Assembly: GCA_022616055.1 (NCBI GenBank)
Contig: JAKEFM010000112.1
Coordinates: 1-32,613, forward strand
Length of the DNA: 32,613 nt
Source: Planctomycetota bacterium
GTDB lineage: Bacteria > Planctomycetota > UBA1135 > JAKEFM01
Direction: 5' to 3'
Below the pieces are notes generated by a model. That model was not told the origin of the DNA, did no database searches, and saw only the letters and a program-made list of their open reading frames with translations. How positions within the stretch are numbered: the first letter of the stretch is position 1; each line of letters begins with the position of its first letter. The position numbers were made by a program, and so were the translations under genes. Below are positions 24,119 to 32,613 of this stretch, one piece after another.

Positions 24119-26527
24119 ATGTCGCCGCTGCGCCGTCCGTTCGCCCTCGTCCTCGTCCCCTTCCTTCTCCTCGAGTCGTACCTCGCGGTCGCGCTCCCTC
24201 CCTACGCCGGGACGGACGAGGTGATGCACGTCGTCTACGAGGAATTCATGCGGCGCGAGCGGCGCATCCCCGATCCGTTCCTCGACCAGGTGGGGAACGA
24301 CAAGCACCCGCCGCTCTACTACGCCCTGGCGGCGGTCCTCGTCGAGGGGACGGAGAGGATCGCCCCCCTCCTCCCGGACTCCCTGCCGCTCCCCGGCCCC
24401 TTCGTCGGCGAGATCTCCCTCGCCCGGCGGGAGAAGTACTTCCGCGCCGACGTATCGGGCGCCTCCCTCCTCGCGATGCGCTTCCTCTCGATCGCGTGCG
24501 CGGCGGTGGCCCTCCTCTTCGTCCGCCGCTGCGCCCTGCTCCTCGAGCCGGGCGCGCACCGCGCCGCGGCGGGGGTGACCGCCTTCGTCGCGTTCAATCC
24601 TCTCTTCCTCCTCCAGGGAGCGATCGCGAACAACGACGCGGCCTCCGTCACGGTCGGGGCGGCCGCCGCCTGGCTCCTGCTCCGGGGGCTCACTCCCCGG
24701 GGGCCGGTCCGTCCCTTCCTCGCGGGCGCGGTCGCCGGGCTCGGCTACCTCGTCAAGGCGAACTGCGTCGTCCTCCTCCCGATCGGGCTCCTCGCCCTCT
24801 TCGTCCGGCGGAAGCGGGAGGGGGCGAGGCCGCGGGTCGAGACGGCGCTGTTCCTCGCCGGATGGATCCTCCTCGCCGGGGCCTGGCTGGCCCGGAACCT
24901 GATCCGCCTCGGGGAACCGCTCGGCGTCGGGGGGGTCGTCGCGACCTGGGGGGGGATCTTCTTCCCCGGACCGAAGACCTGGCCCCTCCTCGACACCTCC
25001 CTCGGGGATCTCTTCTTCGCCTTCTGGGAGCCCGGGCCCGTCTGGAACGCGGGGCGGGTCGCCCGCCTCGTCTTCGGTTCCGTCGTCGCCGCGGCCCTCC
25101 TGGGGACCTGCCTCCGGATCCTGCACCGGGGCGTCCGGGACGAGGCGCCGGCGCAGGCCCACCCCCTCCTGCTCTCCCTCGCCGCGGGAGCCTGCTTCTA
25201 CCTCCTCGTCGCGGCGGGGAACCTCTCCGTCCCCTCGACCCCCGGGCGTCTCCTGTTCCCCGGAGTCGGATTCCTCGGGGCGGTCCTCGCCGCCGGGCTT
25301 CCGGCGGCCCTGCGCGTGCGGGCGGACGCGATCGGGGCTCCCCTCGGCGGTGCGGCGGGACTCGCCGGCCTCGTCTTCTTCTTCGGGCTCCTCCTCCCCA
25401 AGTACCTCCTCCCGAAGTCCGCCTTCACCCGCGACACGATCGCCTACGTCGACTGCGGGCATCCGGCGTCGGAGGCCTCCGTCAAGCGAGGGATGAGCCT
25501 CCAGCCGGGCTTCCTCTTCGGCTGGACCTTCGCCGCCTACACGGCGGCCGTCGACGGGGAACGGGTGGAGGTCGAGGCCGGCGGGCTCGACCCCTCCGTC
25601 CCGATGCGGCTCGAGGTGACTTACGCCTCGGCGGACGTCACCTACGACGACGCGTACGTCGGGGACTTCGTCGAGCACGTCGTCCGTCCGGTCGTCCAGC
25701 GGCTTTGCGCCGGAGAGGTCGAGCTGCACGGCCCCCTCACCGTGACGCATCACGCGCGGACCTACGCCTACCGCGTCCCGCCGGATTCGATCCGGGAGGG
25801 CCGGCTGCGGCTCGCCTTCCATAAGGTCTCCGGGCTCTACGCGACCGTCAGCGAGGTCCGGCTGCGCCGCGATCCGACGAGGCTCGAGGCGTCGCTCGAG
25901 CGGAAGGGGGAAGGGAACCTCGCCGTCCGCGTCGTGCCGGCAGGGACGGAAGCCTCGCTCGTCGCGGGATGGTTCACCCCCGTCTCCGACCCCTCGAGGC
26001 TCCTCGGCTTCCACGTGCACCCGGCGAGGCCGGGGGCGGAGATCCTCTTCGAGTCCTCCGCTCTGCCGGCCGGCCGGTACCGCTTCGCAGCGGCCCTCGT
26101 CGATCCCGACGCCTCCCCCTTCGCCTCGGTCGAGGCCGAGACCCTCCCGCACCCGGGGTGGAGGGTCTTCGCGGACCCGAAGGCCTTCGAGCGCTACGTG
26201 ATCCGCGCGACGGAGGGGTGGACGAAGCCGGGCGACTCGATCCCCTTCTCCCTCCCGGGCGTTCCCGCCGGAGCCTACCTCGCCGGGATCCGCTATTCCT
26301 CGAAGGGCGCGGGGGGATCGGCGGGGCTGGCCCTCGGCGCCGACCTCCCCGACACCGGAGGGGGTTTCCGGGAGGTCCGCACCCTCCTCGAGGCGGACGG
26401 CGGGACCGTCTCGGGGACGGCCTCCTTCGGCGGGCGCGGGAGGCTCGCCCTCGATCGCTTCACCCTGACCGCCGCGGCGGGACCCTGCGCCCGGCCCGAC
26501 GCGACCCTCGAGTTCGAGGTGCCGTGA
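24119..26527 (+). CDS. Multi-pass GT-C-type glycosyltransferase-like membrane protein with C-terminal beta domains
   Basis: An 802-residue protein. The first 430 residues hold about ten membrane spans with GT-C hallmarks: an acidic first loop [13 protein letters not shown] (the D-E pair expected at the catalytic site), [15 protein letters not shown], and a [18 protein letters not shown] span. Such enzymes use a polyprenyl-phosphate sugar to glycosylate targets outside the membrane. The remaining 370 residues are soluble and beta-rich, without recognised motif, possibly carbohydrate-binding. Resemblance to the DUF2142 and PMT/ArnT groups is by layout only. The stop overlaps the following GT2 start by four bases, so the GT2 protein may make its polyprenyl-phosphate donor. 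Confidence 0.78.
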   Translation: MSPLRRPFALVLVPFLLLESYLAVALPPYAGTDEVMHVVYEEFMRRERRIPDPFLDQVGNDKHPPLYYALAAVLVEGTERIAPLLPDSLPLPGPFVGEISLARREKYFRADVSGASLLAMRFLSIACAAVALLFVRRCALLLEPGAHRAAAGVTAFVAFNPLFLLQGAIANNDAASVTVGAAAAWLLLRGLTPRGPVRPFLAGAVAGLGYLVKANCVVLLPIGLLALFVRRKREGARPRVETALFLAGWILLAGAWLARNLIRLGEPLGVGGVVATWGGIFFPGPKTWPLLDTSLGDLFFAFWEPGPVWNAGRVARLVFGSVVAAALLGTCLRILHRGVRDEAPAQAHPLLLSLAAGACFYLLVAAGNLSVPSTPGRLLFPGVGFLGAVLAAGLPAALRVRADAIGAPLGGAAGLAGLVFFFGLLLPKYLLPKSAFTRDTIAYVDCGHPASEASVKRGMSLQPGFLFGWTFAAYTAAVDGERVEVEAGGLDPSVPMRLEVTYASADVTYDDAYVGDFVEHVVRPVVQRLCAGEVELHGPLTVTHHARTYAYRVPPDSIREGRLRLAFHKVSGLYATVSEVRLRRDPTRLEASLERKGEGNLAVRVVPAGTEASLVAGWFTPVSDPSRLLGFHVHPARPGAEILFESSALPAGRYRFAAALVDPDASPFASVEAETLPHPGWRVFADPKAFERYVIRATEGWTKPGDSIPFSLPGVPAGAYLAGIRYSSKGAGGSAGLALGADLPDTGGGFREVRTLLEADGGTVSGTASFGGRGRLALDRFTLTAAAGPCARPDATLEFEVP

Positions 26528-27312
26528 TCGGGGACAAGCGCATCGTCGTCGTCATGCCCGCCTACAACGCGGAGAAGACGCTGCGCGAGACGGTGGCGGA
26601 GGTCCCGCGCGAGATCGTCGACGAGGTCGTCCTCGTCGACGACGCCTCGGGGGACCGCACGGCCACGGTCGCCCGCTCGCTCGGGCTGCGCACGATCGTC
26701 CACGCGCGCAACCGCGGGTACGGCGGGAACCAGAAGACCTGCTACCGCGAGGCCCTGCGCCTGGGGGCCGGCGTGGTCGTGATGGTCCACCCCGACTACC
26801 AGTACTCACCCCGCCTGATCCCCTCCCTCGCCCACCTGGTCGCCTCGGGCCTCTACGACGTGGCGCTCGGCTCCCGCATCCTCGGCCCCGGCGCGCGCAA
26901 GGGGGGGATGCCCCTCTACAAGTACGTCTCGAATCGCGTCCTCACCCTCGCCGAGAACCTCCTCCTCGGGCACAAGCTCACGGAGTACCACACCGGCTTC
27001 CGCGCCTTCTCCCGCCGCGTCCTCCTCGACCTTCCCCTCGAGGAGAACTCCGACGACTTCGTCTTCGACAACCAGATGCTCGCCCAGGCGATCCTCTTCG
27101 GCTTCCGGATCGGGGAGGTCTCCTGCCCGACGAGGTACTTCGCCGAGGCCTCGAGCATCCCGTTCGGCCGGTCGGTGAAGTACGGCTTCGGCGTGCTGCG
27201 GACCGCCCTCGCCGGCTTCGCGGCGCGCAAGGGGCTCGGGCGGGCGCGGTTCCTCCATGCCGAGGGGAGGAGACTCGCCGTCGACTCGGTCCCTCCTAGG
27301 GGACCAGGTTGA
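26524..27312 (+). CDS. GT2-family glycosyltransferase, dolichyl-phosphate-mannose-synthase-like
   Basis: A 262-residue GT-A glycosyltransferase. It has [12 protein letters not shown] at the N-terminus, [15 protein letters not shown] with the first nucleotide-binding Asp pair, the glycine loop [14 protein letters not shown], and [11 protein letters not shown] in place of the DxD metal site, followed by TGFRAFSRR. No membrane span is seen, so it is probably a peripheral polyprenyl-phosphate glycosyltransferase. The GTG start overlaps the preceding stop (GTGA), which indicates coupled translation with the GT-C-type gene. Its last 17 bases overlap the 3' end of the converging lamin-tail gene. Confidence 0.88.
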   Translation: MIGDKRIVVVMPAYNAEKTLRETVAEVPREIVDEVVLVDDASGDRTATVARSLGLRTIVHARNRGYGGNQKTCYREALRLGAGVVVMVHPDYQYSPRLIPSLAHLVASGLYDVALGSRILGPGARKGGMPLYKYVSNRVLTLAENLLLGHKLTEYHTGFRAFSRRVLLDLPLEENSDDFVFDNQMLAQAILFGFRIGEVSCPTRYFAEASSIPFGRSVKYGFGVLRTALAGFAARKGLGRARFLHAEGRRLAVDSVPPRGPG

Positions 27313-28315
27313 GCGGGACCGGATTCGACGCGAGCACGGGAACGCCGAGGGGGGTGAGGACGATGGCGGCGCTGTTGAGCATCAATCCCGCCGCCACCGG
27401 CCCGAGCACCGGCACGTTGAAGGAGGCGAACGCCCGCCCGTTCGCGTCGAGGAAGCCGAAGGTGTTCGTCCAGATCGCGCCGTTCGCGTTCGTGAGGGAG
27501 ATCTGGACGAGGGGATCGAAGTTGAGAGGGACGAGGACCGGGGGGACGGGCAGGCCGGGGACGGTTCCCGTGAAGTTCGTCGCCATGAGATAGACGGCGC
27601 CCGCGTTGGCCGGTCCGGCGTCCAGGTTGAGCCGCTGCGTGCCGCCAAGGGCGACGGAGATCCCGGGGATCGGGTTCGGCGCGCCGGGGGAGTCGTTGAC
27701 CCCGGCCGCGAAGGCTCCGACGTTCCAGCTCGAGAGCACGGCCGCGCCGTCGGGGTTTCGGAAGACGTGCCCGGGGGCGAAGGCGCCGTCCGGCCCGACG
27801 AGCGGCGGGCCGTAGTGGTACTCGGTCGTGGCCGGGGGGTTGTTCTGGAGGATCACCGCGACGAGGTCGACGACCGAGGTCCAGGGCGTCACGTCGAGCA
27901 CCCCGTCGTCGTTCGTGTCGAGGTCGGTCAGGAGGGTGCCGGTGTAGCCGGTGACGAGGAGGTGCGTGACGTTGTCGCTGTTCTCGAAGTTGACCAGCGT
28001 CGTCAGGTTCGCCACCCCGAGGGCGAACGTCCCCTCCGCGGCGACGAAGAGGCCGGAGGCCGGGATCACGCTCCCGGTCAGGTCGAGGGCCTCCTCGATC
28101 ACGCCGCTGCCGAGCGGCGCGGTCGAGGTGTCGCCGAGGATGACGTAGGTGAGGCCGGCGAGCGGCGTGCCCGGGGGCCCGGCGAGCTCGAAGTACTCGT
28201 TGACGTCGGTCCCGGGCTCGTCCGTGCGGATCTCGTTGATGCGCACCTGGGCGGGAGCGAGGGACGCGACAAGGGACATCCAGCCGGCGGCCGCGAAGGC
28301 GAGGAGACTCTTCAT
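27296..28315 (-). CDS. Secreted lamin-tail-domain protein, copy 1
   Basis: A 339-residue secreted protein. A signal peptide (to about residue 22, ending LAPA before QVRINEI) precedes a lamin-tail domain: [26 protein letters not shown] then a LTYVILGD strand, with DTNDDGVLD acting as a calcium-type loop near residue 135. The C-terminal 110 residues are a beta-rich domain ([16 protein letters not shown] to the final NPVPLNLV) shared with copy 2. The function is unknown; lamin-tail domains occur in secreted bacterial proteins and nucleases, but no catalytic motif is present here. GGAGG lies in position upstream of the ATG. It is closely related to the gene at 28762-29781 and has exactly the same length. 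Confidence 0.88.
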   Translation of the reverse strand: MKSLLAFAAAGWMSLVASLAPAQVRINEIRTDEPGTDVNEYFELAGPPGTPLAGLTYVILGDTSTAPLGSGVIEEALDLTGSVIPASGLFVAAEGTFALGVANLTTLVNFENSDNVTHLLVTGYTGTLLTDLDTNDDGVLDVTPWTSVVDLVAVILQNNPPATTEYHYGPPLVGPDGAFAPGHVFRNPDGAAVLSSWNVGAFAAGVNDSPGAPNPIPGISVALGGTQRLNLDAGPANAGAVYLMATNFTGTVPGLPVPPVLVPLNFDPLVQISLTNANGAIWTNTFGFLDANGRAFASFNVPVLGPVAAGLMLNSAAIVLTPLGVPVLASNPVPLNLVP

Positions 28316-28761
28316 CGGGGAACCCTCCAGGATGTGGAGCCAGCGTAGCGGGGCGCGACGATCCCCGCCACGAGGCCGGGTCGAGTCCGCGACGGGGGCC
28401 GCCGTGTGGGCGGCTCCCCGAGCCCGCGGAGGTCGCCGCGAACGACGGAGCGGGGAACTTCGAGTTGACGGGCGTGGAGCCGCATGGGGCCCGGCTCCGC
28501 GTGTCCCATCCCGACCTTGTGGAGGAAACGACCAGGACCGTCGGATTCGCCGACGAAGATCGAGCGAAGGGGATCGCCTTCCGTCTCCGTGCGAGGCGCG
28601 AGCGAGACGGCTCGCCCTTCGACCACCCGTTCGCGGGACGACGAGAGTCGAAAGGGGCGCGGTCCGGAGGGGGGACGCCCGGACGGTCGGGGCAGGGGAA
28701 GGCGCGCGCCCGGGGTAGGGCGATCCCCTGGAACCCTCCCCTTCGCCCGCTCTCCCCGTCT
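28316..28761. other. Intergenic stretch between the two lamin-tail genes
   Basis: About 446 bases with no supported gene; open frames on both strands lack motifs and ribosome sites. It must contain the promoter for copy 1. The leader just before copy 1 (GGAGGGTTCCCC next to the start) matches the leader of copy 2, so the duplication included the 5' untranslated part. Confidence 0.5.
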
Positions 28762-29781
28762 CTACCGGACCAGGTGGAGGGGGACCGGGTTCGACGCGAG
28801 GACGGGGACGAGGGAGGGAGTCAGGAGGACGGCGGCGCTGTTCAGCGTCAGACCTGCGGCGTCGCCGGGGAGCGGGGGCAGGTTGATCGAGGCGAACGCC
28901 CGGCCGTCCGAACCGACGGAGCCGAACGTGTTCGTCCAGATCGGTCCGTTCGCCATCTGGAGGGAGAGGTCGAGGAGAGTGTCGAAGTTGAGGGGGACGA
29001 CGATGGGCGGGACGAAGAGGCCGGGCGAGGTCCCCGTGAAGTTCGTGGCGATGATGTAGAGATCGCCCGCGTAGGACGGACCGGCCTCGATCTGGAGCTG
29101 CTGGGTGCCGCCGGAGGCGAGGGAGATCGAGGGGACCTGGTTCGGCGCGCCGGGGGTGTCGGTCACGCCGGCCGCGAACTCCCCGATGTTCCAGGAGGAG
29201 AGGACCGCCGCGCCGTCGGGACTGCGGAAGACGTGGCGCGGGACCGCGCTCCCCTGGGGCCCGACGATCGCGGGGCCGTAGTGGTACTCCGAGGTCGCGG
29301 GGGGATTGTTCTCCCGGATCAGCGCGACGCGGTCGACCACCGACGTCCAGGGCGTCACGTCGAGCACGCCGTCGTCGTTCGTGTCGAGGTCCTGGCCGTC
29401 GGCGCCGGTGAATCCGGTGACGAGGAAGTGCGTGACGTTGTCGTCGCTCTCGAACTCGAGGAACTCGATCCGGTCCGCGACGCCGAGGATGAAGGTCGCC
29501 TCGGCGAGGACGAAGAAGCCGGAGGGGGGGATCGCGCTCCCCGTCAGGGGCTGCGCCTCCTCGATCACGCCGCTGGCGAGGAGGGTCGACGTCTCGTCGC
29601 CGAGGACGACGTACGTGTACCCGTCGAGGGAAGCGCCCGGCGGCCCCGCGAGCTCGACGTACTCGTTGAGGTCGAGGCCGGGCTCGTTGATCCGGATCTC
29701 GTTGATGCGGACCTGGGCCGGAGCCGGCGAGGACGCGAGGACGACGCAGGCGGGGAGCAGGCAGGCGATCGAGCGCTTCAT
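28762..29781 (-). CDS. Secreted lamin-tail-domain protein, copy 2
   Basis: A 339-residue paralog of the preceding gene, aligned along its whole length. The signal peptide MKRSIACLLPACVVLASSPAPA precedes [50 protein letters not shown] and EYHYGP are shared nearly word for word, as is the end LNSAAVLLTP to NPVPLHLV. Differences are spread evenly, which suggests an old duplication under the same constraint. The ATG at 29781 is right after GGAGGGTTCCCC; longer readings upstream would bury the signal peptide. Role unknown, probably surface or matrix. Confidence 0.88.
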   Translation of the reverse strand: MKRSIACLLPACVVLASSPAPAQVRINEIRINEPGLDLNEYVELAGPPGASLDGYTYVVLGDETSTLLASGVIEEAQPLTGSAIPPSGFFVLAEATFILGVADRIEFLEFESDDNVTHFLVTGFTGADGQDLDTNDDGVLDVTPWTSVVDRVALIRENNPPATSEYHYGPAIVGPQGSAVPRHVFRSPDGAAVLSSWNIGEFAAGVTDTPGAPNQVPSISLASGGTQQLQIEAGPSYAGDLYIIATNFTGTSPGLFVPPIVVPLNFDTLLDLSLQMANGPIWTNTFGSVGSDGRAFASINLPPLPGDAAGLTLNSAAVLLTPSLVPVLASNPVPLHLVR

Positions 29782-30094
29782 GGGGAACCCTCCGAGATGC
29801 TGGACCCGACCCATCGGGGACGGCTTAGGAACGTGTAAATCTACACCCGGCGCGCCCGGTCGGCACGGCAGGAGCGGGGACCCTCCCGGCGGCGACGGGC
29901 CCTCCGGAGCGCGATCGGCCGGTCCTCCCTCGGGTCGCTCCGCGCAAGACCCGCGGCCCGGGGCCGAATCCCGGACCGGGCCGACTCCCCTGGAGACGGG
30001 CACCCGCTCCCGGGGGGGGGGGTCCCGCCCGGGGGCGAGCGGAAGGGGTCCTTGACCCCCATCGCGGCCCGGCGGGATCTTCGTGGAGGAAGCG
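29782..30094. promoter_or_regulatory. Divergent promoter region upstream of the fused sigma factor
   Basis: These 313 bases separate copy 2 (minus) from the fused sigma gene (plus). Two small palindromes stand out: GTGTA-AATC-TACAC at 29833-29846, in the only A/T-rich patch, and GGGGTC-CTT-GACCCC at 30045-30059, 35 bases before the sigma ATG. Either could be an operator. A run of ten G at 30012-30021 is also present. No gene is seen. Confidence 0.4.
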
Positions 30095-32539
30095 ATGGTT
30101 CCTCCGACCGTGCTCTCCGACCCCGAGACCCTGCTGACGCACGGCGACTTCGTCCGGGCCCTCGCCCGCGCGCTCCTCGACGAGCACCGCGCGGAGGACG
30201 TCGTCCAGCAGACCTGGCTCGCCGCCCTCGAGAGGCCGCCGCGGGCGCCGGGACGGCTGCGGGCATGGCTCGCGATCGTCGCGAAGAACTTCGCCGCCCG
30301 CGCCGCCCGCTCGGAGGATCGCCGGGTCCGGCGCGAGCAGGCGGCCGCGCGCCCCGAGCGCGTCCCGTCGACCGCGGAGGTCTTCGAGCGGGAGGCCGCT
30401 CGCCGCCGCGTCGTCGAGGCGGTCGTCGCGCTCGCCGAGCCCTACCGATCGGCGGTGCTGCTCCGCTACTTCGAGAATCTCCCCCCCCGGGAGATCGCCG
30501 CACGCCTCGACGTCCCGGTGGCGACGGTGCAGACCCGCCTCAAGCGGGCGCTCGCGCAGCTACGGGCCCGACTGGACCGAGACCATGGGGGCGACGGCCG
30601 GACATGGGCCCTCGTTCTCGCGCCGCTCGCCGCGCCGGCGGCCGCCGAGGGCGCGGTCGGCGGCGCCGTCGCGGGAGTCCTGGCGATGAAGACCGGAACG
30701 AAGGTCGCGGCGGCCGTCCTCCTCCTCGGCGGATCGGCAGTCCTTTGGGTCGCGTCGGAACCGGAGGGGAGAGGGGAAGGGAAGAGCCCTCCCCTCCTCG
30801 CGGCGACAGCGCCCCCGCCCGACCGGATTCCCTCGTACGCCCCTCCGACTCCGCCAGTCCAGGCGACCGCCGTCGAGCGCGAACCCGCGGCGAAGCGCCG
30901 CCCGCTCGACGTCCCGCGATCCGAGTTGCGGGGCCGCGTCCTCGACGATCGGGGAGCGCCGATCCGGGGGGCGGAGGTTGCGGCGGCCGGGCGCGCCGTG
31001 GCGAGCGACGGGAGCGGCGAGTTCCGCCTCGAGGTTCCCGGCGGCGAGGAGCGGGAGGTGACCGCCTCGCATCCGGATCACTTCGCCGGGTCGGCGACCT
31101 GGCCGGATGGTTCCACGGAGCCCTTGCTGGTCGTCCTTCCCCGCCGCCTCTCGATCTCCGGGATCGTCCTCGACGCGGCGGGATCCCCCGTGGCCGGGGC
31201 CTCCGTGCGCGCGATCCGACCGGAGGAGCGGCTCCAATACCTGGCGCGGGCGGCGCTCCGCGGCCGGGAGGCGAAGGAGATCGCCCGTCTTCGCCTCGTG
31301 CCGACATTGGCCCTCCTCGAGGGGAGGGGGGGACTCACCGTGACCACCCTGGAGTCGTCGCGGAACCTGCGGAGCATGGAGGATCCCTTCTTCGGCGGGG
31401 CCCCCGCGATCGCCCCGCAACGATTCGTCCGCTCCGAGGTCAGGGTTCGACTGGAAGCCCTCGTCGGCGGACCCCGGCTCGAGGCGACGAGCGGCCCCGA
31501 CGGCCGCTTCGTCCTCGCGCCGCTCCCGCCCGCCCGGTGGCAGGTCGAGGGGGACGCGAAGGGGGGTCCGATCGAGGGCCAGACCATCGACCTCGAGGTT
31601 TCCCACCCCGACCTCAGGCTCACGGTCCTTGGCGGTCGCATCTGGATCGGCGGCGCCGTCCGGGACTGCGGCACGGGGGCGGCGATCCCGGGCGCCAGGG
31701 TCGTCGCGGTCGCGAGGTCCCTCGAGGCGCGCGTCCTGGAGACGGCCGAGACGAGTTCGCCCGAATCGACCGGGGCGCCCGGCCGAGAGGAGGATCCCCT
31801 CTCGGCGGCGGGGAGCTTCCGTCTCGCCCTGTACGACCGGTCCTTCGCGGAGCGGCCGCCGAGCCGCCTGATGGTCGGGCTCGGCGCCGAGGGATACGAG
31901 GGGATCATCCTCGATCTCGATCCGAGAGACGGGGGGCTCGAGAGGCTCGAGGCCTGCCTCGCGCGCGCGGGCGGCGAGAGCGGGGGGATCGAGGCCGAGA
32001 TCCTCTTCGACGACGGGGAGAGGGTCGAGGGTCCCGTGGAGTTCAAGCTTGTCCATCCCACGGTCGGAGAGCCGGAGGAGGTGGAGCTCGTCGGCGACCG
32101 CGCCCTCTTCCCGGTGGGAGGGGCTTTCCACCTCGAGGGGCTCGCGGCCGGGGACTGGTTCGTCTATCCGCGGATCCCGGGACAGGCCGACCTCGACTGG
32201 GAGCTCGCGCAGATCGCGCGGGTGCCCGCCGGGGCGCGGGTCCGGGTCCGGTGGACGATCCCCCGCGGCGGGGAGGTCGTCGTCGAGGCGCGGAACGAGA
32301 AGGGGGAGCCGGCCCCCGAGTTCGAGATCCGCCTCGAGAACGAGGCGCGACGGATCGAGCTCCACGGAAGGGAAGGGCGCGCGTCGCTCGCGGGGGTTCC
32401 CCCGGGCGTGTACCGGATCCCGGCGGAGGTCCTCCCGGAGGGGATGGGGGAGCGCTCCGTCGTCGTCCGGAAGGGGGAGACGACGCACCTCCTCCTGAAA
32501 CTGCCCCAGCTCGGTGTTGATCGGGCTGCTCGCGGCTGA
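30095..32539 (+). CDS. ECF sigma factor fused to a membrane span and carboxypeptidase-regulatory-like repeats
   Basis: An 814-residue fusion. Residues about 15-75 are sigma region 2 (HRAEDVVQQTWLAALERPP and LRAWLAIVAKNFAARAAR). Residues about 112-160 are region 4 (LAEPYRSAVLLRYFENLPPREIAARLDVPVATVQTRLKRAL), with a normal helix-turn-helix. A hydrophobic stretch at about 170-197 and a clear span at about 202-221 (VAAAVLLLGGSAVLWVAS) follow, then a Pro-rich linker and carboxypeptidase-regulatory-like repeats, for example LRGRVLDDRGAPIRGAEVAAA and ISGIVLDAAGSPVAGASVRA. ECF factors with long C-terminal extensions are known in planctomycetes. The fusion implies a membrane-tethered sigma with an outside sensor; how it reaches promoters, perhaps by proteolytic release, is not visible. 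ATG 30095 has GGAGGA four bases upstream; GTG 30083 is the alternative. Confidence 0.88.
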   Translation: MVPPTVLSDPETLLTHGDFVRALARALLDEHRAEDVVQQTWLAALERPPRAPGRLRAWLAIVAKNFAARAARSEDRRVRREQAAARPERVPSTAEVFEREAARRRVVEAVVALAEPYRSAVLLRYFENLPPREIAARLDVPVATVQTRLKRALAQLRARLDRDHGGDGRTWALVLAPLAAPAAAEGAVGGAVAGVLAMKTGTKVAAAVLLLGGSAVLWVASEPEGRGEGKSPPLLAATAPPPDRIPSYAPPTPPVQATAVEREPAAKRRPLDVPRSELRGRVLDDRGAPIRGAEVAAAGRAVASDGSGEFRLEVPGGEEREVTASHPDHFAGSATWPDGSTEPLLVVLPRRLSISGIVLDAAGSPVAGASVRAIRPEERLQYLARAALRGREAKEIARLRLVPTLALLEGRGGLTVTTLESSRNLRSMEDPFFGGAPAIAPQRFVRSEVRVRLEALVGGPRLEATSGPDGRFVLAPLPPARWQVEGDAKGGPIEGQTIDLEVSHPDLRLTVLGGRIWIGGAVRDCGTGAAIPGARVVAVARSLEARVLETAETSSPESTGAPGREEDPLSAAGSFRLALYDRSFAERPPSRLMVGLGAEGYEGIILDLDPRDGGLERLEACLARAGGESGGIEAEILFDDGERVEGPVEFKLVHPTVGEPEEVELVGDRALFPVGGAFHLEGLAAGDWFVYPRIPGQADLDWELAQIARVPAGARVRVRWTIPRGGEVVVEARNEKGEPAPEFEIRLENEARRIELHGREGRASLAGVPPGVYRIPAEVLPEGMGERSVVVRKGETTHLLLKLPQLGVDRAARG

Positions 32540-32613
32540 CCCTCCCGCCCGTCCCGTCGGGTTCGATTCCGTACTCGCCCGCGCGCGCGCGCCAGCCCGG
32601 GGCCCTACCGCCC

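Noticed and set aside
23117-26152. 1011-codon minus-strand open frame
   Set aside because: A shadow of hutH and the GT-C-type gene produced by high GC; no recognisable domain.
28312-28626. 104-codon minus-strand open frame between the lamin-tail genes
   Set aside because: No ribosome site, no family resemblance, and it overlaps the conserved leader of copy 1.
32555-32585. tRNA-like GGTTCGATTCC at the right end
   Set aside because: Only two of the inner pairs of the T-arm form, no acceptor or anticodon arm is found, and the upstream part is coding sequence.
1-32613. CRISPR arrays, rRNA genes and insertion sequences
   Set aside because: No regularly spaced direct repeats, no rRNA core sequences and no transposase motifs with terminal repeats were seen on either strand.

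Overview
The window is chromosomal DNA from a very GC-rich bacterium, most likely a member of the Planctomycetota or a close neighbour. Supporting signs are an ECF sigma factor fused to a membrane segment and carboxypeptidase-regulatory-like repeats, several secreted surface proteins (FG-GAP/VCBS and lamin-tail-domain types), and an integron whose integrase points the same way as its cassettes, an arrangement known from some planctomycetes. The taxonomic call is inference; no rRNA or marker gene is present.

Layout. (1) 1-4048: the 5' end of a ParB-like gene (minus strand), then a small operon of an ECF sigma factor, an anti-sigma-like membrane protein with FecR-like and carboxypeptidase-regulatory repeats, and a YjzC-like 65-residue protein. 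A striking three-element inverted repeat lies at the sigma factor start. (2) 4529-15566: a degraded integron. An intI pseudogene (two frameshifts; catalytic tyrosine replaced by serine) is followed by a candidate attI region and four plus-strand cassettes, each ending in an attC-like site (7685-7780, 8440-8486, 13100-13163, 15509-15566). The cassettes encode a membrane-anchored PIN-domain protein, a BamE-like/PDZ lipoprotein, a complete type III restriction-modification system (res then mod), and a DUF262/HNH/AlbA_2 fusion. Most of this block has visibly lower GC than the flanks. (3) 15815-18166: a minus-strand pair, polysaccharide flippase then GT4 glycosyltransferase. (4) 18350-22148: two convergent genes for a membrane-anchored repeat protein and a secreted FG-GAP protein. 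(5) 22278-27312: a tightly packed operon of histidine ammonia-lyase, a small membrane protein, a multi-pass GT-C-type transferase and a GT2 glycosyltransferase. (6) 27296-29781: two equal-length paralogous secreted lamin-tail-domain proteins, minus strand. (7) 30095-32539: an ECF sigma factor fused to a membrane and repeat region.

The part most worth attention is the integron. Three of its four cassettes look like anti-phage or conflict functions, and one holds an entire two-gene type III restriction system of about 4.7 kb, far larger than an ordinary one-gene cassette. Because the local integrase appears dead, the array looks like a frozen defence store unless an integrase elsewhere in the genome acts on it. 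The two ECF systems at either end show the same parts list in split and fused form.
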